Assembly (NCBI RefSeq): GCF_900496995.4
Contig: NW_024470329.1
Span: 62,001 to 126,000, forward strand
DNA from: Aquila chrysaetos chrysaetos
Lineage: Eukaryota > Chordata > Aves > Accipitriformes > Accipitridae
Reading direction: 5' to 3'
Length of the DNA: 64,000 nucleotides
This document shows, piece after piece, positions 16,804-31,667 of the stretch. The notes beneath the pieces were generated by a model. It was not told where the DNA came from. It searched no databases and saw only the letters and a program-made list of their open reading frames with translations. How positions within the stretch are numbered: the stretch's first letter is position 1; the number at the start of each line of letters is the position of its first letter. A program made the position numbers and the translations under genes.

Positions 16804-19800
16804 CTACAGCTTCACTTTGGCACTTGGGAGCTTGGCCTGGATCCTGGGGGCAGAGGAGAGTTGGGGGGGGGGGGCGGGGCACACCAACCCCCCCCCCGGG
16901 GCACCCCAAGAGCCCCCGGGGGTACCCCTGGGCTTGGTTTGGGGTCCCCAGGGGCAGGTTTGGGGTGCCCAGGGAGGTTTTGGGGGGCAGGGGGTGCCCT
17001 CACCTGGCTCGGAGGTGACTTAGGTGGTTCCTCACCAGACTCACGTACTGGTCAATCTGGGCCTAGGGACATCGGGGACATGGGGGGCAATTGGGGACAT
17101 GGGGGGGGCAGAGGGGTACCCCTCAACCCTCCCCAGACCCCCACGTCCCCCTGTGTCCCCTATATCCCCAAGCCTCTCCAGCCCCCCTGTCCCCCCATAC
17201 CTGGTGGTGCCGGTAGAGCACAGGGAAGGTAAATGCACAGATGATGCCTGGACAGGGAGTACCATGTCACACCAGTCCCTGTCCCCTCCTGTCCATGTGC
17301 CACACCCCTGTCCCCTCAAACCCTTGTCTCCAGGCTGTCCCCATACTCTATCACCTGTCCCCATGCTGTCCCCCATCCCCATGCTGTCCCCATCCCTGTG
17401 CCATCCCCTTGTCCCCAGGCACTACTCATGTCCCCTACACCTGTCCCTTTGTCCCCCAGCTGTATCCACACCCTGTCTCCATGCCCCATCTGTCCCCTAT
17501 CCCCTGTCCCTTTGTCCCCCAGCTGTATCCACACCCTGTCTCCATGCCCCATCTGTCCCCTATCCCCTGTCCCTGTCCCCATCCCGTGTCCCTTATCTCC
17601 ATCTCTCTCCCATGTCCCTGTCCCCCATCCCCTGTCCCCTCTCGTGTCCCTGTCCCCATGCCCCATCCATGCCCTGCCCCATCCCATGTCCCTGTCCCCA
17701 TGCCACATCCCCATCCCCTGTCCCCATCCCCATCCTCGTGCCATCCCTGTCCCCGTGCCGTCCCCGTCCCCACTCTGGTGCCGTACCCGCTCCCAGCAGC
17801 GTCAGCCCGTTGCAGACAGCCCCCACGTAGGTCAGCAGGTAGAACAAGGCAGCAAACTGCAGCCAGAGCCCGGCGTCACCATCACCCTCACCATCACCGC
17901 CTCAGGTGTCCCCCATGCCACCAGCGTCCTCGTGCCCCATGTCCCCAGTACCCATGTGCCCTTGTGCCTGTGGGTCACCCCATGTCTCCCGGTCCCTCAG
18001 TGTCCCCTGTACGCCCATGCCCCGGTGTCCCCATGCCCCCAGTGTCCTCCATGTCCCCAGTGTCCCCCTGTGCCCCCAGTGTCCCCCACATCCCCCATGC
18101 CCCTGGTGTCCCCATGCCCCCAGTGCCCCCCATGACCCCATGCCCCAGGTGTCCCCCATGTCCCCAGTGCCCCCACTGACCCCCATGCCCCCGTGCAGGG
18201 TGATGGTCACCTTGAGGGACTCGGGGAGGCTGTGGACAAGGAAGAGGCGGGTGAGGGTGCGAGTGGCAGTGGTGACATGCTGGGCCAGGCGCCGGGCCCA
18301 GCGCTGCTGCTCCTCGGGGCTCAGCCCCACGGTCCCCTCCGGCTGTGCCCTGCGTGGGGACAGGGACAGACGTGGGGTGGGGATGGGGGCTGCAGGGACA
18401 GCTGTGGGGATGGGATGGCAGGGACAGCCTGTAGGGTGGGGATGGCAGGGACACGCCATGGGGTGGGGATGGGGACCGCAGGGACACCCCATGTCATGGG
18501 GACGGGGACCGCAGGGACACCTCATGCCATGTGGATAGGGATGGCAGGGCCACCCCACAGGGACAGGGATGGCACAGGCACCCTGTGCCACAGGGATGGC
18601 AGTGTCACCCCACGCCGTGGGGATGGTGACAGGCAGGGGATGGCAACGGGAGGGTGATGGCAACGGCCCCATGAGAGTCCCTGGTGTGGCACTCACCGGC
18701 AGGGGTGCTCAGGTGGGTGCTGGCGCAGGGCCTGCAGAGCGGCACGGTGCAGGCGCAGGGGCAGGGTGACACCCAGCACAGCCAGCGCCCCGTAGGCACC
18801 CACGCTGACGGCGCTGAACCGCGCCAGGCACCCCAGGGTGCCCAACACCCCCACCAGCGCCAGCGCCGACCGCCCCGGTGCCTGCCAGTACAGCAGCTCC
18901 CACACTGCAGGGACACCATGCTGCGCCCAGGGCTCCCAGGATTTCCTCCAGAGCCCCCCAGTGCTGCCCAGTGTCCCCTCCAGAGCTCCCCAGTGTCTCC
19001 CGGTATCCCCTCCAGTGCTTCCAGTGTTGCTCCAGTGCTCCCCAGTGCCTCCCAGTATCCCCTCCAGCGCTCCCACAGTGCTTCCCAGAACCACCCCAGT
19101 GCTTCCCAGCGCCTCCCAGCATCCCCTCCAGTGCCTCCCCGTGTTCTCAGTACCTCCCAATGCCTCCCAGTACTCCCCCAGAGCCCCCTCGTGCTCCCAG
19201 TGTCTCTCCAGTGCTCCTCAGTGCTTCCTCCAGTGCTCCCCAGTGCCCCCCCCAGTATCCCCTCGAGCCCCCCAGGGCCCCTCTAGTGCTCTCAGAGCCC
19301 CCCCCAGTGCCTCCCAGTATCCTCTCCAGAGCCCCCTGGGTACTCCCAGCGCCCCCATTCTCCCCCCAGTGCCCCCCCCAGCACCCAGCTGTCCCCACCC
19401 CGAGTGACAGCCGCAGGTGTGGGGAAGGGGAGCACCCACCTCATCCCCCCAGGGTGCCCTCGCACCCACCTTGGCCCTCCATGGTTCCCGCGAGTGCTGC
19501 TGGGTGGGGGGGGACTTTAGCGGGGGGTCACCCCTATTTTTAGCCACCAATCCCGCCCGGACGCCTGGGTCCACCCTGCAACCAGGTGCCTGGGCCCTCC
19601 CCCCGCCGTGAGTTGACCCCCCCGTAGTGCCCCGAGGCCCTGATTGGCCGCTCACCCAGGACATCGGCTCCCGGCGGGCTCGGTGATTGGTCGGGGGGCG
19701 CCGGGGGCGGCTCCGGGATTAGGAGGGGGTCCGGGGGGGGGCACGGGGGGGGGCGGCCGCGGGGCTCCCCCTGCGGGCGGGGGGGGGGGCCGCGGGTGCT

Positions 19801-21319
19801 GCTGCTGCGGGAAAGGGGGGGGGGGGGGGGGGGGGGGCCCGAAACAGTGTCCCGGGACCCCCATGGCCCCAAGCCCCCCCGGGGACCCCCATTGCCGTGA
19901 GACCCTCTCGGGACCCTCCCCATGACCCCCAGCCCCCCCCCCTTGGGTACCCTGCGTCCCCCCCATCGCCCCCAGCCCCCTCCGGGGTGCCCCAGGACCC
20001 TTCATATCCCCAAGCCCCCCTTGGGGACCCCCCATTGCCCCGAGCCCCCCGGGGACCCCCCATGGCCCCCAGCCCACCCAGGGTGCCTCGGACACCCCCA
20101 TGGCCCCGAGCTGCCCCCCAGGGACTCCCGTCACCCCGAACCGCTCCCCCAGGGACCGCCATCACCCCGACCCCCCCCCATAACCCCCCATACCCAGGCT
20201 CATTGGGGTCTCCTCAGTCTCAGGACCCCCCAACTCTGGCAGTGCCCCCCCCACCTCCAGCTGCCCCTCGGGAGGGGCTGGGGGCTCCTCGGGACGCTTG
20301 GGGGGGGCCCTAGCGGCCAAGCGGGGGTCCGGCCCCCGGGGGCACCCCCCGGGGGGCCCCGAGCTCAGGCGGGGGGGGGCGTCCGCGACGGGAGTCTCGG
20401 CGACAGCGGGGTCCCGGCTCGTTGGCTCCCCCCCCCGCTCTAAAGGCGATGTAGGAGAAGGTGAGTTCCCGGGGGGGTCCCCCTCCCACCGCCCCGTCTT
20501 CATCCTCCTCTTCCTTCTCGGGGGGTTCCGGTGCTGCCTGCAGCTCGGGGAAGTCCGACTCCTCGTTGCCACCTTGGGGGGAGATTTGGAGTTCGAGGTG
20601 GGGGGTCGGGGCACACCCATGCCCCCTCATCCCCAAAGCTGCACCCCAAAATGGGGGGGCTCGGCCTTGCTCACCCTCCGTGGAGTCCGGCGTGGTGGAG
20701 GCCGTGGATGGAGCCTCTTCTGGAGGGGGACAGAGGGGATGGGGGGGGTGGGGCCCCCCCCTTCTCTGCCCCCCCCCCAGCACTCGGGTCCCCCCAGTGC
20801 GTGGTGCTCCCCAAAACCTGCTCCTACCCTCCCAGTCCCTATGGCCCCCCCCCCGGTACCCCTCTCGGACACGCCCTGCCCCGATGTCCCAGCCCCGGTG
20901 TCTGTGTCCCTGTCCCCCGGTACTCCCGGTGCCCTCATCCCCGGACCCTCCCGGGGTCCCATCCCGTGTACCCCCATCTCCAGCCACTGCCGGTACCCCA
21001 TCCCCGGTGTCCCCATCCCTGGTCCCTCCTCGTACCCCCATCCCGGTAACACCATCCCGCTTCCCCCATCTCCAGCCACTCCCGGTCCCTCCATCCCGGA
21101 TCCCTCCATCCCCGGTACCGCTATCCGCGGCCACTCCCGGTGCCTCCGTCCCCAGCCCCATCCCCGGTGCTCCCATCCCTGGTGCCTCCATCCCCGGCCC
21201 CTCCCAGTGCCTTATCTCCGGTACCCCCATCCCGGTTCCCTCATGCCCGGTCCCGCCGCCCCTCCCCGTTCCCAGTGCCGGTGCGTACTGCAGTGAGCGA
21301 AGCCCAGGACCTGCCCCAT
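16804..21319 (-). CDS. RTN2: RTN2, reticulon 2, long form with an internal short-form start
   Basis: Reticulons are ER-membrane proteins whose paired hydrophobic hairpins shape tubules. Upstream exons are 21289-21319 (MGQVLGFAHC), 20675-20719 (KEAPSTASTTPDSTEG) and 20194-20572 (GGNEESDF... with ELTFSYIAF). Reticulon-domain exons are 18697-18904, 18211-18349, 17787-17856, 17201-17247, 17004-17062 and 16804-16843, with lengths 208, 139, 70, 47, 59 and 40 as expected for the family. The first holds one hydrophobic segment after VWELLYW, the third another (FAALFYLLTYVGAVCNGLTL), and the fifth AQIDQYVSLV. A separate 13-base start exon, 19470-19482 (MEGQ), splices in phase to give an intact 191-residue short form. 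The long form is one base out of frame inside exon 20194-20572, which is rich in G and C runs, so a consensus error is likely. No di-lysine ER signal is seen; the protein ends SAKVKL. Confidence 0.88.
17250..18200. repeat. Minisatellite in RTN2 introns
   Basis: The sequence is dominated by cctgtccccatcccc-type units. A 63-base unit starting tccctttgtcccccagctg is repeated perfectly in tandem at 17446-17508 and 17509-17571. The RTN2 70-base exon interrupts the array at 17787-17856. Confidence 0.8.
18355..18610. repeat. Minisatellite in RTN2 intron, unit about 40 bp
   Basis: Units built on ggggatggcagggacacgcc repeat about seven times. No coding content is seen. Confidence 0.7.
18930..19395. 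repeat. Minisatellite in RTN2 intron after the short-form start exon
   Basis: Units of 14-30 bases built on gtgctcccagtgcctccc repeat throughout the intron between 19470 and 18904. It is homogeneous in theme but not in length. The open frames across it are artefacts. Confidence 0.75.
19534..19543 (-). promoter_or_regulatory. MEF2-type A/T-rich site in the RTN2 short-form promoter
   Basis: CTAAAAATAG on the minus strand is a perfect MEF2 consensus and lies 52-61 bases upstream of the short-form start codon at 19482. It could also serve as a TATA-like element. From memory, the short mammalian RTN2 isoform is enriched in muscle, which fits a MEF2-driven internal promoter. Function is inferred. 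Confidence 0.55.
19850..20180. repeat. Minisatellite in RTN2 intron, unit about 32 bp
   Basis: Units such as ccccatggccccgagccccc followed by ggggacc repeat about ten times. G and C runs abound, including a G run of about 20 near 19816-19836. Confidence 0.75.
20860..21270. repeat. Minisatellite in RTN2 intron 1
   Basis: Units of 18-24 bases built on ccatccccggtacccccatc repeat about twenty times between RTN2 exons 1 and 2. Confidence 0.8.
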
Positions 21320-21399
21320 GGCAGCGGCCCCCGCATGGGGCTCCCGGTTGCCCTCGGCCCCGTTGCCTCCGGGCCGGCCCCGCCGCGCATCACCGCGGC

Positions 21400-21964
21400 G
21401 CCATAGTGGGGCCCGCGGCGGCGGCGGACAAAGGGCGGTGGCGGCGGGGGCGGGGCGGCAGCGGGCGGGGCTCGGGGCGGGGCTGCACCGGAGAGCCGGG
21501 AACCGACACCAGGCACCGGATACCGGGCACTGGCACCGGCATCGGGCACCGGAGCCCCCCAGGACTCCCCAGAGCCTCCCAGTACCCCCAGTACCCTCCC
21601 AGAGCTCCCTAATACCCCCCAGTGCCCCCAGTACCCTCCCAGAGCCTCCCCAGTACCTCCCAGTGCCCCCAGTCCCCCGAACTGGAGAGCTTGGGGGGAC
21701 ACCGGGGGGACACGGGCGGGGGTGGGCTGGGAGGGCACTGGGGGTACTGGGCACCCGCCCCTCCTCGGTGGGGCCCACCCGGAGACGTTGGCCTTTTAAG
21801 AAGGCGGGGACCACTCCGCCGCCGTTACCGGGAGGGGCGTGGCCTCGCGGGTGGGGGGCGTGGTGGGGTGTGGCCGCGGGCCGGGACCGGCCGGTCCTTC
21901 ACCCCCCCCCCGCCGCCACCAGAAGGGCCCTGCCTGGTCCCAGCGTGTCGCTGCCGTTGCCAGC
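21400..21964. promoter_or_regulatory. Bidirectional CpG-rich region between RTN2 and VASP
   Basis: The RTN2 long form starts leftward at 21319 and VASP starts rightward at 21965, so the 645 bases between hold both promoters. The ends are CpG-rich. The middle (21545-21690) is a minisatellite of ctcccagtacccccagtacc units. No TATA box is evident. Confidence 0.6.
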
Positions 21965-25976
<4,012 letters not shown>

Positions 25977-26349
25977 CCCCACCCCCCAGCCCTCCCAAGA
26001 TGGGCCTGGATGGGGGGTCCCCCCTACTTCCCCTCCCCTAGCCTCATCCCCCCATTTCACACCCTCACTGCCCTGGGGGGGGCCGCTCTGGGCCTGACAC
26101 CCCCCCCCAGACTGTGCCTTACTGGCTGGGGGGGGGCCAAAGCAGCCCCCCCCCACTGTGCCCCCCCCTCACCACCAGTTTGGGGACCCCCTTTTTTTCT
26201 TTTTTTTACACTTGGGGGGGCAAATGAGGGGTGCCCCCCCTTCCCCCCCCGGGGTCTTTTTTTATGCCACGTTTGGGTTTTTCACTGGTTTTTTGTTTGT
26301 TTTTTTTTTTTTGAGGGGGAGAGGTGGGGTATCCCCTTCCTCTGCCATG

Positions 26350-26355
26350 AATAAA
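26350..26355 (+). terminator. VASP polyadenylation signal
   Basis: AATAAA lies 374 bases after the VASP stop codon (25974-25976) and is followed by a GT-rich stretch (gttgttttgtatgtg), as in a cleavage and polyadenylation site. Confidence 0.85.
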
Positions 26356-26504
26356 TGCGGTTGTTTTGTATGTGACACCCATGTCCTGGTCCGTGTCACC
26401 CGTGGGGAGGGGGGCCCATCACCCAACCCCCCGCCGCATCACAGCAATGAAAGGGACAGTGGGGGCTTCACTTTGCTTTAATGGCATGTGTCACCCCCTG
26501 CTGC

Positions 26505-27180
26505 AGGAGAAAAGCCCCGCCCCCTCATCCTAGCCCTGCCCCAAGCAGCTCCCCACCAATCACAGCCCAGCCATGGGGTTGCGGCCCTGCCCCCACTCTC
26601 CCCTCCTCCCGGGTACGGGCCCCGCCCACAAAACTGGCCCCGCCCCTATGAGCCCCAGGGGTTAGGCCCCATCCCCATGGTCCTGGCCCCGCCTCCAACA
26701 TGTGCCCCCACCCAAAACCCTTGGCTCTGCCCCAAGCACCATCCCAAAAGGCCAGGCCCCGCCCCTTCAGGCCCCGCCCCAGCCCTTAGCACTGCTCCAA
26801 TCCTCACTGCAAGGATACCAGGCCCCGCCCCCAAGCGGCATGCCACCGGAAGGTCCGCCCACCACCGCTGGCTCCACCCCCAAGTGGCATACCACCCGAA
26901 GGCCTGCCCCACTACAGGCCACGCCCACAACCATTAGCCCCACCCCTAGCTGCAGCCCACCTAAAAGCCTGCCCACTTCAGGCCCCACCCACCACTATAA
27001 GCTCCGCCCCCGAGACGCTCCACTCAGCACCATTAGCTCCGCCCTAAGTGGCCCTTTCCCTCCAAGGCCAGGCCCCACCCACCACCACCTCCACCTACGG
27101 TGTGGGCAAGCTCTACCCCTCCCCTCGGGGCCCCGCCCCAGCGCCCTATCACTGCCTGCTCTATCAAGCCCCGCCCCTAA
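26505..27180. repeat. C-rich minisatellite downstream of OPA3
   Basis: Units of 30-60 bases around ggccccgcccccaagcggc and caccaccattagctccgccc repeat about fifteen times. It lies between the VASP polyadenylation site and the OPA3 stop codon and may include the OPA3 3' UTR. Confidence 0.7.
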
Positions 27181-27215
27181 AGGAAACGGCCGGCGGGAAG
27201 AGCACGAGGGCGCTT

Positions 27216-27936
27216 TTAATGTCCGGGTCCAGCGGGGGCGTGTCCTGCGCCACCGCCCTCGGCTCCGGGGGCGGGGCCGCCGCTGGGCGCGGGGCTGGAA
27301 CCGGCGGGGGCGTTACCGAAGCCGGTGGGGGCGTGTCCAGGCGGCAGGCGCGCTGCCATGGCGTCCAGCTCCTCCCGCAGACGCTCCAGCCGCTCCCCCA
27401 CCTCCCGCAGCGCCGCCGCCTGCTCCTCCTCCCGCCGCCGCGCCTGCCCCGCCTGCCGGGCGTACTCCAGGTAGAGGCAGAGCCCTCCCACGCCAAACAC
27501 GATCGCTTCCCCCAGCAGCTCCGCTCCCAGCTCCGCCGCCGCTTCTTCGTTCAGCGGTTTGATGGCGGCGCCGCGGAAACCCATCAGCCGCATCTTGGCG
27601 CGCATCTCCACCCAGTGATACACTGCGGGGGGGGAACCGGCAGGGAGCGGCGGGGCACCGGCAAGGCCCCCCCCCCGGTGTGTGTCCGCCCCCCCCCCGC
27701 CCCCCCCGTGTCCCTCCCCCCCGCGTCCCACCCCCCCGTGTCCCCCCCCCCCCCCCGGTGTCCTTCCCCCTCCCGGTGCCCCCCCCTCACTCACGCTGAG
27801 CGGGCGGCAGGCAGATGTAGGCGCGGAAGAAGGGGCTGGCGCGCGCCCCGGCCTTGATGCGGGCCGCCAGGGGGCGGCTCAGCTGGCGCGCGCCCAGCGT
27901 CAGCAGCTTGGCCAGCGGGAACGCGCCCGCCACCAT
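27216..27936 (-). CDS. OPA3: OPA3, mitochondrial outer-membrane lipid metabolism regulator
   Basis: OPA3 is a small mitochondrial protein whose human mutations cause optic atrophy and 3-methylglutaconic aciduria. Two exons are seen: 27795-27936 (starts [20 protein letters not shown], ends ICLPPAQ) and 27216-27622 ([37 protein letters not shown]). They join in phase to 182 residues, against about 179 in human. The N-terminus is the basic, hydrophobic mitochondrial targeting region. A hydrophobic segment follows in exon 2 ([14 protein letters not shown]), then a coiled coil rich in R and E, and a low-complexity tail. No lesion is visible. The neighbouring order VASP-OPA3-GIPR agrees with mammals. 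Confidence 0.95.
27640..27790. repeat. Poly-C tracts in the OPA3 intron
   Basis: The short OPA3 intron is almost wholly C runs separated by gtgtcc words. Length is likely to be unreliable in the assembly. Confidence 0.7.
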
Positions 27937-28189
27937 CCCCCTTGCCCCGGCCGGCGGTGCGCCGCCGTGACCTCACCGCCGCGCGACGCGGGGGGGGGAA
28001 GGGGCGGGGAGAAGCAAAGGAAGGCGGTGCCGGAGAGGGGGCGTGGGCGTGTCCTCCCGCCCTCGGCTCCGCCCCCCTTCAGTCTCCCGCTGCTGGGGCA
28101 CGCCCCCCCCCGCCGCGGGACACGCCCCCCCCGCCCCTAGGCTGGCCGGCTCCCACTACGCGCAAGAGGGGTCGGGGCACCCGTGGGTG

Positions 28190-28640
28190 AGGCTGGACCC
28201 TCCCCCGGGGCTGACAGCGGGGCACCCGTCGGTAACGCTGGTGCCCTACCGGGTGACCGTGGACCTCCACGAGTCAGTCTGGAGCACCCGTGGGTGGTGC
28301 TGGATACCCCTGGGGGACACTGGAACAGCCGTGGGGGACACTGAAGACCCCCCCCCCGGGTGACACTGGAGCACTCGTGGGTGATGCTGAACCCCCCGGG
28401 TGATGCTGGAACCCCCTGGATGAGACTGAATCTCCCTGCATGACACCAGAGCCCACCCCGGTGACACTGGACCCCCCTGAGTGACACTGGAGTACCCGTG
28501 GGTGATGCTGGACCCCACTGGGTGACCCTGAAGTCCCCGTGGGTGACACTGGACCCCTTTGGGTGACACCGGGGCACCCATGGGTGATGCTGGTGCCCCC
28601 TTGGGTGACCCTGGACCACCCCCGGATGACCCTGGAGCCC
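28190..28640. repeat. Minisatellite upstream of GIPR, unit about 33 bp
   Basis: About thirteen copies of a unit containing cccgtgggtgatgctggacc and ggtgacactgg follow each other. The long open frame on the minus strand (28137-29243) comes from this repeat. Confidence 0.8.
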
Positions 28641-28839
28641 CAGGATGTGTGGGGCAGCCTCCCAGCTCCCCCCACCCGAGACGTGGGCCAGGCTCCACGC
28701 TACCACCAGGTCACGTTGCTCTGACTCGAGTCCCCACCCGGGTGTCCCCACCCGTGCCCCCGCCCCTCCCGGGGGCGGTGCCACCGGTGCCCCGAGGGCG
28801 GTGGAGCCCCGCGCTGAGCCAGTACCGGGGGTGCCGGGG

Positions 28840-29110
28840 GGCACTGGGGGGGTCCGAGGGGGTGTCGGGGTGAAATGGAGGGGACATGGAAGCAGCCAGG
28901 GGACACACATGGGGAGACCCGGGACATCGGGGGGGGCAAGAGGCACCGGCATCACCCGGGGAGGGTCGAGGGGGGTGTCGGGGTGAAGCGGAGGGGACAT
29001 GGGGACACTTTGAGGGGCAGCAGGGAACACGCGTGGGGGACCCGGGACACTGCAGGGGGACAAGGGGCACCGGGAGGAGGGGTAAGGGACACTGGAGGGG
29101 GGGACAAGGG
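28840..29110. repeat. Repeat upstream of GIPR, unit about 110 bp
   Basis: Two imperfect copies of a unit starting gtgtcggggtgaaatggagg and containing gacccgggacatcgg lie at about 28863-28970 and 28976-29085. Confidence 0.65.
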
Positions 29111-29704
29111 ACACCGAAGTGGCACCGGCAGGAGCCGGCATCACCGAGGGGGGCGGCCGCTGCCCACCCCCATGACGGCTGCCCCGCCCTGCGTTCCCCA
29201 CGTGTGTCCGCAGACCTGGGGGGGGGGGGGGGGTGTCGGTCACGGGGTGGTGTCGGTGCCGAATGGGGGGGGGGGTGTCGGTGTGGGGGGTGTCCCAGTC
29301 CTGTCCCCCTCCCCAGAAGGACCCAGGCGTCCGGGCACCACCTGCAGCTCCCTGGTAACGAGCACGTCAAAGGAGGGGGTGGCGCCGATAACGGGGGGGG
29401 GGGGGGGCCGACACCGGCACCTCCATCCCTTCCGGTGCTCCCCCCGGCACAGCCCCCCCCCCAGGAGCCGCCATCGCTGTCATGGGCCACCGGGCAGTGG
29501 CCCTACCCCTGCTCAGTCGGGTCCTATGTGGGGCAGAGGTGAGACCCCTGGCCCCCAGGACCCCCCAACGTTGCCCCTGGGGTCCCCCCACACCCTGGGA
29601 CTCCCCCGCTGCTACTGCTAGGACCCCCCCAGGACCCTCCCATTGCCTCATTGGGACCCCCACCAGGACCCCCCCCTAGCTGCCACCTCCAGGACCTCCC
29701 CCCC

Positions 29705-29890
29705 AGGACCATGGTGTCCCATGTTGGTGTCCCTATCCTGGTCACCCATGGTGGTGGCCCCATCATGGTGAATCCATGGTGGTGACCCCAGTTGTGGTGG
29801 CCCCGTGGTAGTGGCCCCATGGTGGTTGCCCCAATGTGGTGACCCTGGTGGTGGTGTCCCCATGGTGGCCCCCCCACGGTGGCCCCTTGC
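29705..29890. repeat. Minisatellite in GIPR intron 1
   Basis: Units of about 20 bases built on ggtggtggccccatggtgg repeat about eight times before the second exon. Confidence 0.75.
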
Positions 29891-30354
29891 AGGAGGAGCG
29901 CTCAGCCCAGGCAACGCTGGCTGCCTGGTGCAAGTACTGGCATGCCTGCGAGCTGTGCCTGCACCTCGACCCCCCGGCACCTGGTGAGTGGGGATGGGGT
30001 AGGGACACCAGGGGGACACTGGGGACACCCTGACCCCCCCGCACCCCCCCCCCCCCCCCCCCGGACCCATCTGAAACCGCAGCTTTGACACGTACGCCTG
30101 CTGGGGGGACGCAGCCCCCAACAGCACTGTCACTGTCCCCTGCCCCTGGTACCTGCCCTGGCACCACTGAGGTAATGGCCGGGGGGTGGCACCTGCCCTG
30201 GGGGGCCCTGTGGGTGCCCCTGGGTGCCACGGAGTCATGGGATGAGGTGCTCAGTGCAGGGTGGGGTGGTGGCTCGGCGCTGTGGACCTGACAGGCGGGA
30301 CCATTCGCAGTGCGAGGACCTGGCGCAGGAGCAGCTGCTGCAGATGGGGGCCCC

Positions 30355-31135
30355 AGGTGCCATGCCATGCTGTGGGCTGCCATGCCGGGCCATGCTGGGA
30401 GATGCCATGCTGGGATGTGTCATGCTGCCATGCCATGCTGCGCACCATGCTGCTCTGCTGTGCATCGTGCTGTGCTGTGCTGTGCCATGCCATGCTATGC
30501 CATGCTGTGCCCCATGCTGTGCTGTGCCGCACTGTGCTGTGCCCCATGCTGTGCTGCATGCCGTGCCCTATGCCATGCCACACTGTGTTGTGCACCATGC
30601 CATGCTGTGCTGCGTTGTGCACCATGCCGTGCCCCGTGCAGTTCCTTGTGCCATGCTGCGCTGTGCTGTGCCCTGTGCTGTGCCGTGCCGTGCCATGCTC
30701 CTTGTCCCATGCTGTGCTGGGCCATGGGCCGGGGGCTGCGCTACGCCAGGCTGACATGTGCTGTACCCCATGTAGTGCCATGCCACACACCGCTCCAGTG
30801 TCTGCTGTGCTGGGAGCTGCGCCGGGTTGCACTGTGCCGTGACATGCACTGGGCTGCGCCGTGCCATGCCATGTTGCACTGTAGCATGCTGTGCTGTGCA
30901 TGTTGTACCATGCTGTGCCGTGCTGTGTGGCACCGTGCCATGCACTGTGATGCATTGTGCTGTGTTGTACCATGCCATGCTGTGATAATGCACTGTGCTG
31001 CACCATGCCATGCCATGACATTCACCGTGCCATACCATGTTGCACTGTGCCATGCCATGTTGCACCATGCCACGCTGTGCACTGTGCTGTGTTGCACCAC
31101 GCACCATGCCATGCCATGCCCTGTTCCACCTCCCA
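30355..31135. repeat. Long TGCCATGCTG/TGTGC simple repeat in a GIPR intron
   Basis: About 780 bases consist of five-base words (TGCCA, TGCTG, TGTGC, CATGC) in changing order. The periodicity of five and ten gives a 462-codon open frame on the plus strand and long frames on the minus strand, none of which is a gene. Confidence 0.9.
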
Positions 31136-31477
31136 GTGCAGTGCCACCTCCCTGTCCCCCATGTCTGTCGTCCCTGTCCTTGCAGCGGCAGGCCTGGCTG
31201 CTGGAGCACACCATGGGCTACTCCCTCTCCCTCATTGCCCTCCTCCTGGCACTGCTGCTGCTTCTGCTCTTCAGGTACCTGCACTGGGGCACCGTGGGTG
31301 CTGCCACCCACTGCCCCTCATCCCTGCAGGCATCTGCATTGCACCTGCAACTTCATCCATGCCAACCTCTTCCTCTCCTTCGTGCTGCAGGCAGGCGCCA
31401 TCCTGACATGGGACGCGCTGCTGCAACGCCGCCTGTGCCCTGGCCCTGGGCACCCCCTGCAGCTACTAGGCCAGCAG

Positions 31478-31667
31478 GTGGGCACCCATGGCAGATGGGG
31501 GCACCCATGGGGGGGGCATTCATGGGTGGGGCACCTATGGAGGGGGCACCCATCGGGGAGTACCCATGGAGGGGAACACCCATGGTGGGGTACTCAAGGG
31601 TGGGGGATGGTGGGCTGCACTGGGATGGGGGACCCAAGGGTGGGGGCTGGTCCCATCATGATGCTGC
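31478..31667. repeat. GIPR intron minisatellite at the provirus insertion site
   Basis: Units built on ggggcacccatggagggggc repeat up to the left edge of the outer provirus. It continues the repeat-rich character of the introns. Confidence 0.65.

Noticed and set aside
28137-29243. A 368-codon minus-strand frame between OPA3 and GIPR, considered as GPR4 or EML2
   Set aside because: It follows a 33-base minisatellite and shows no seven-helix or WD-repeat features.
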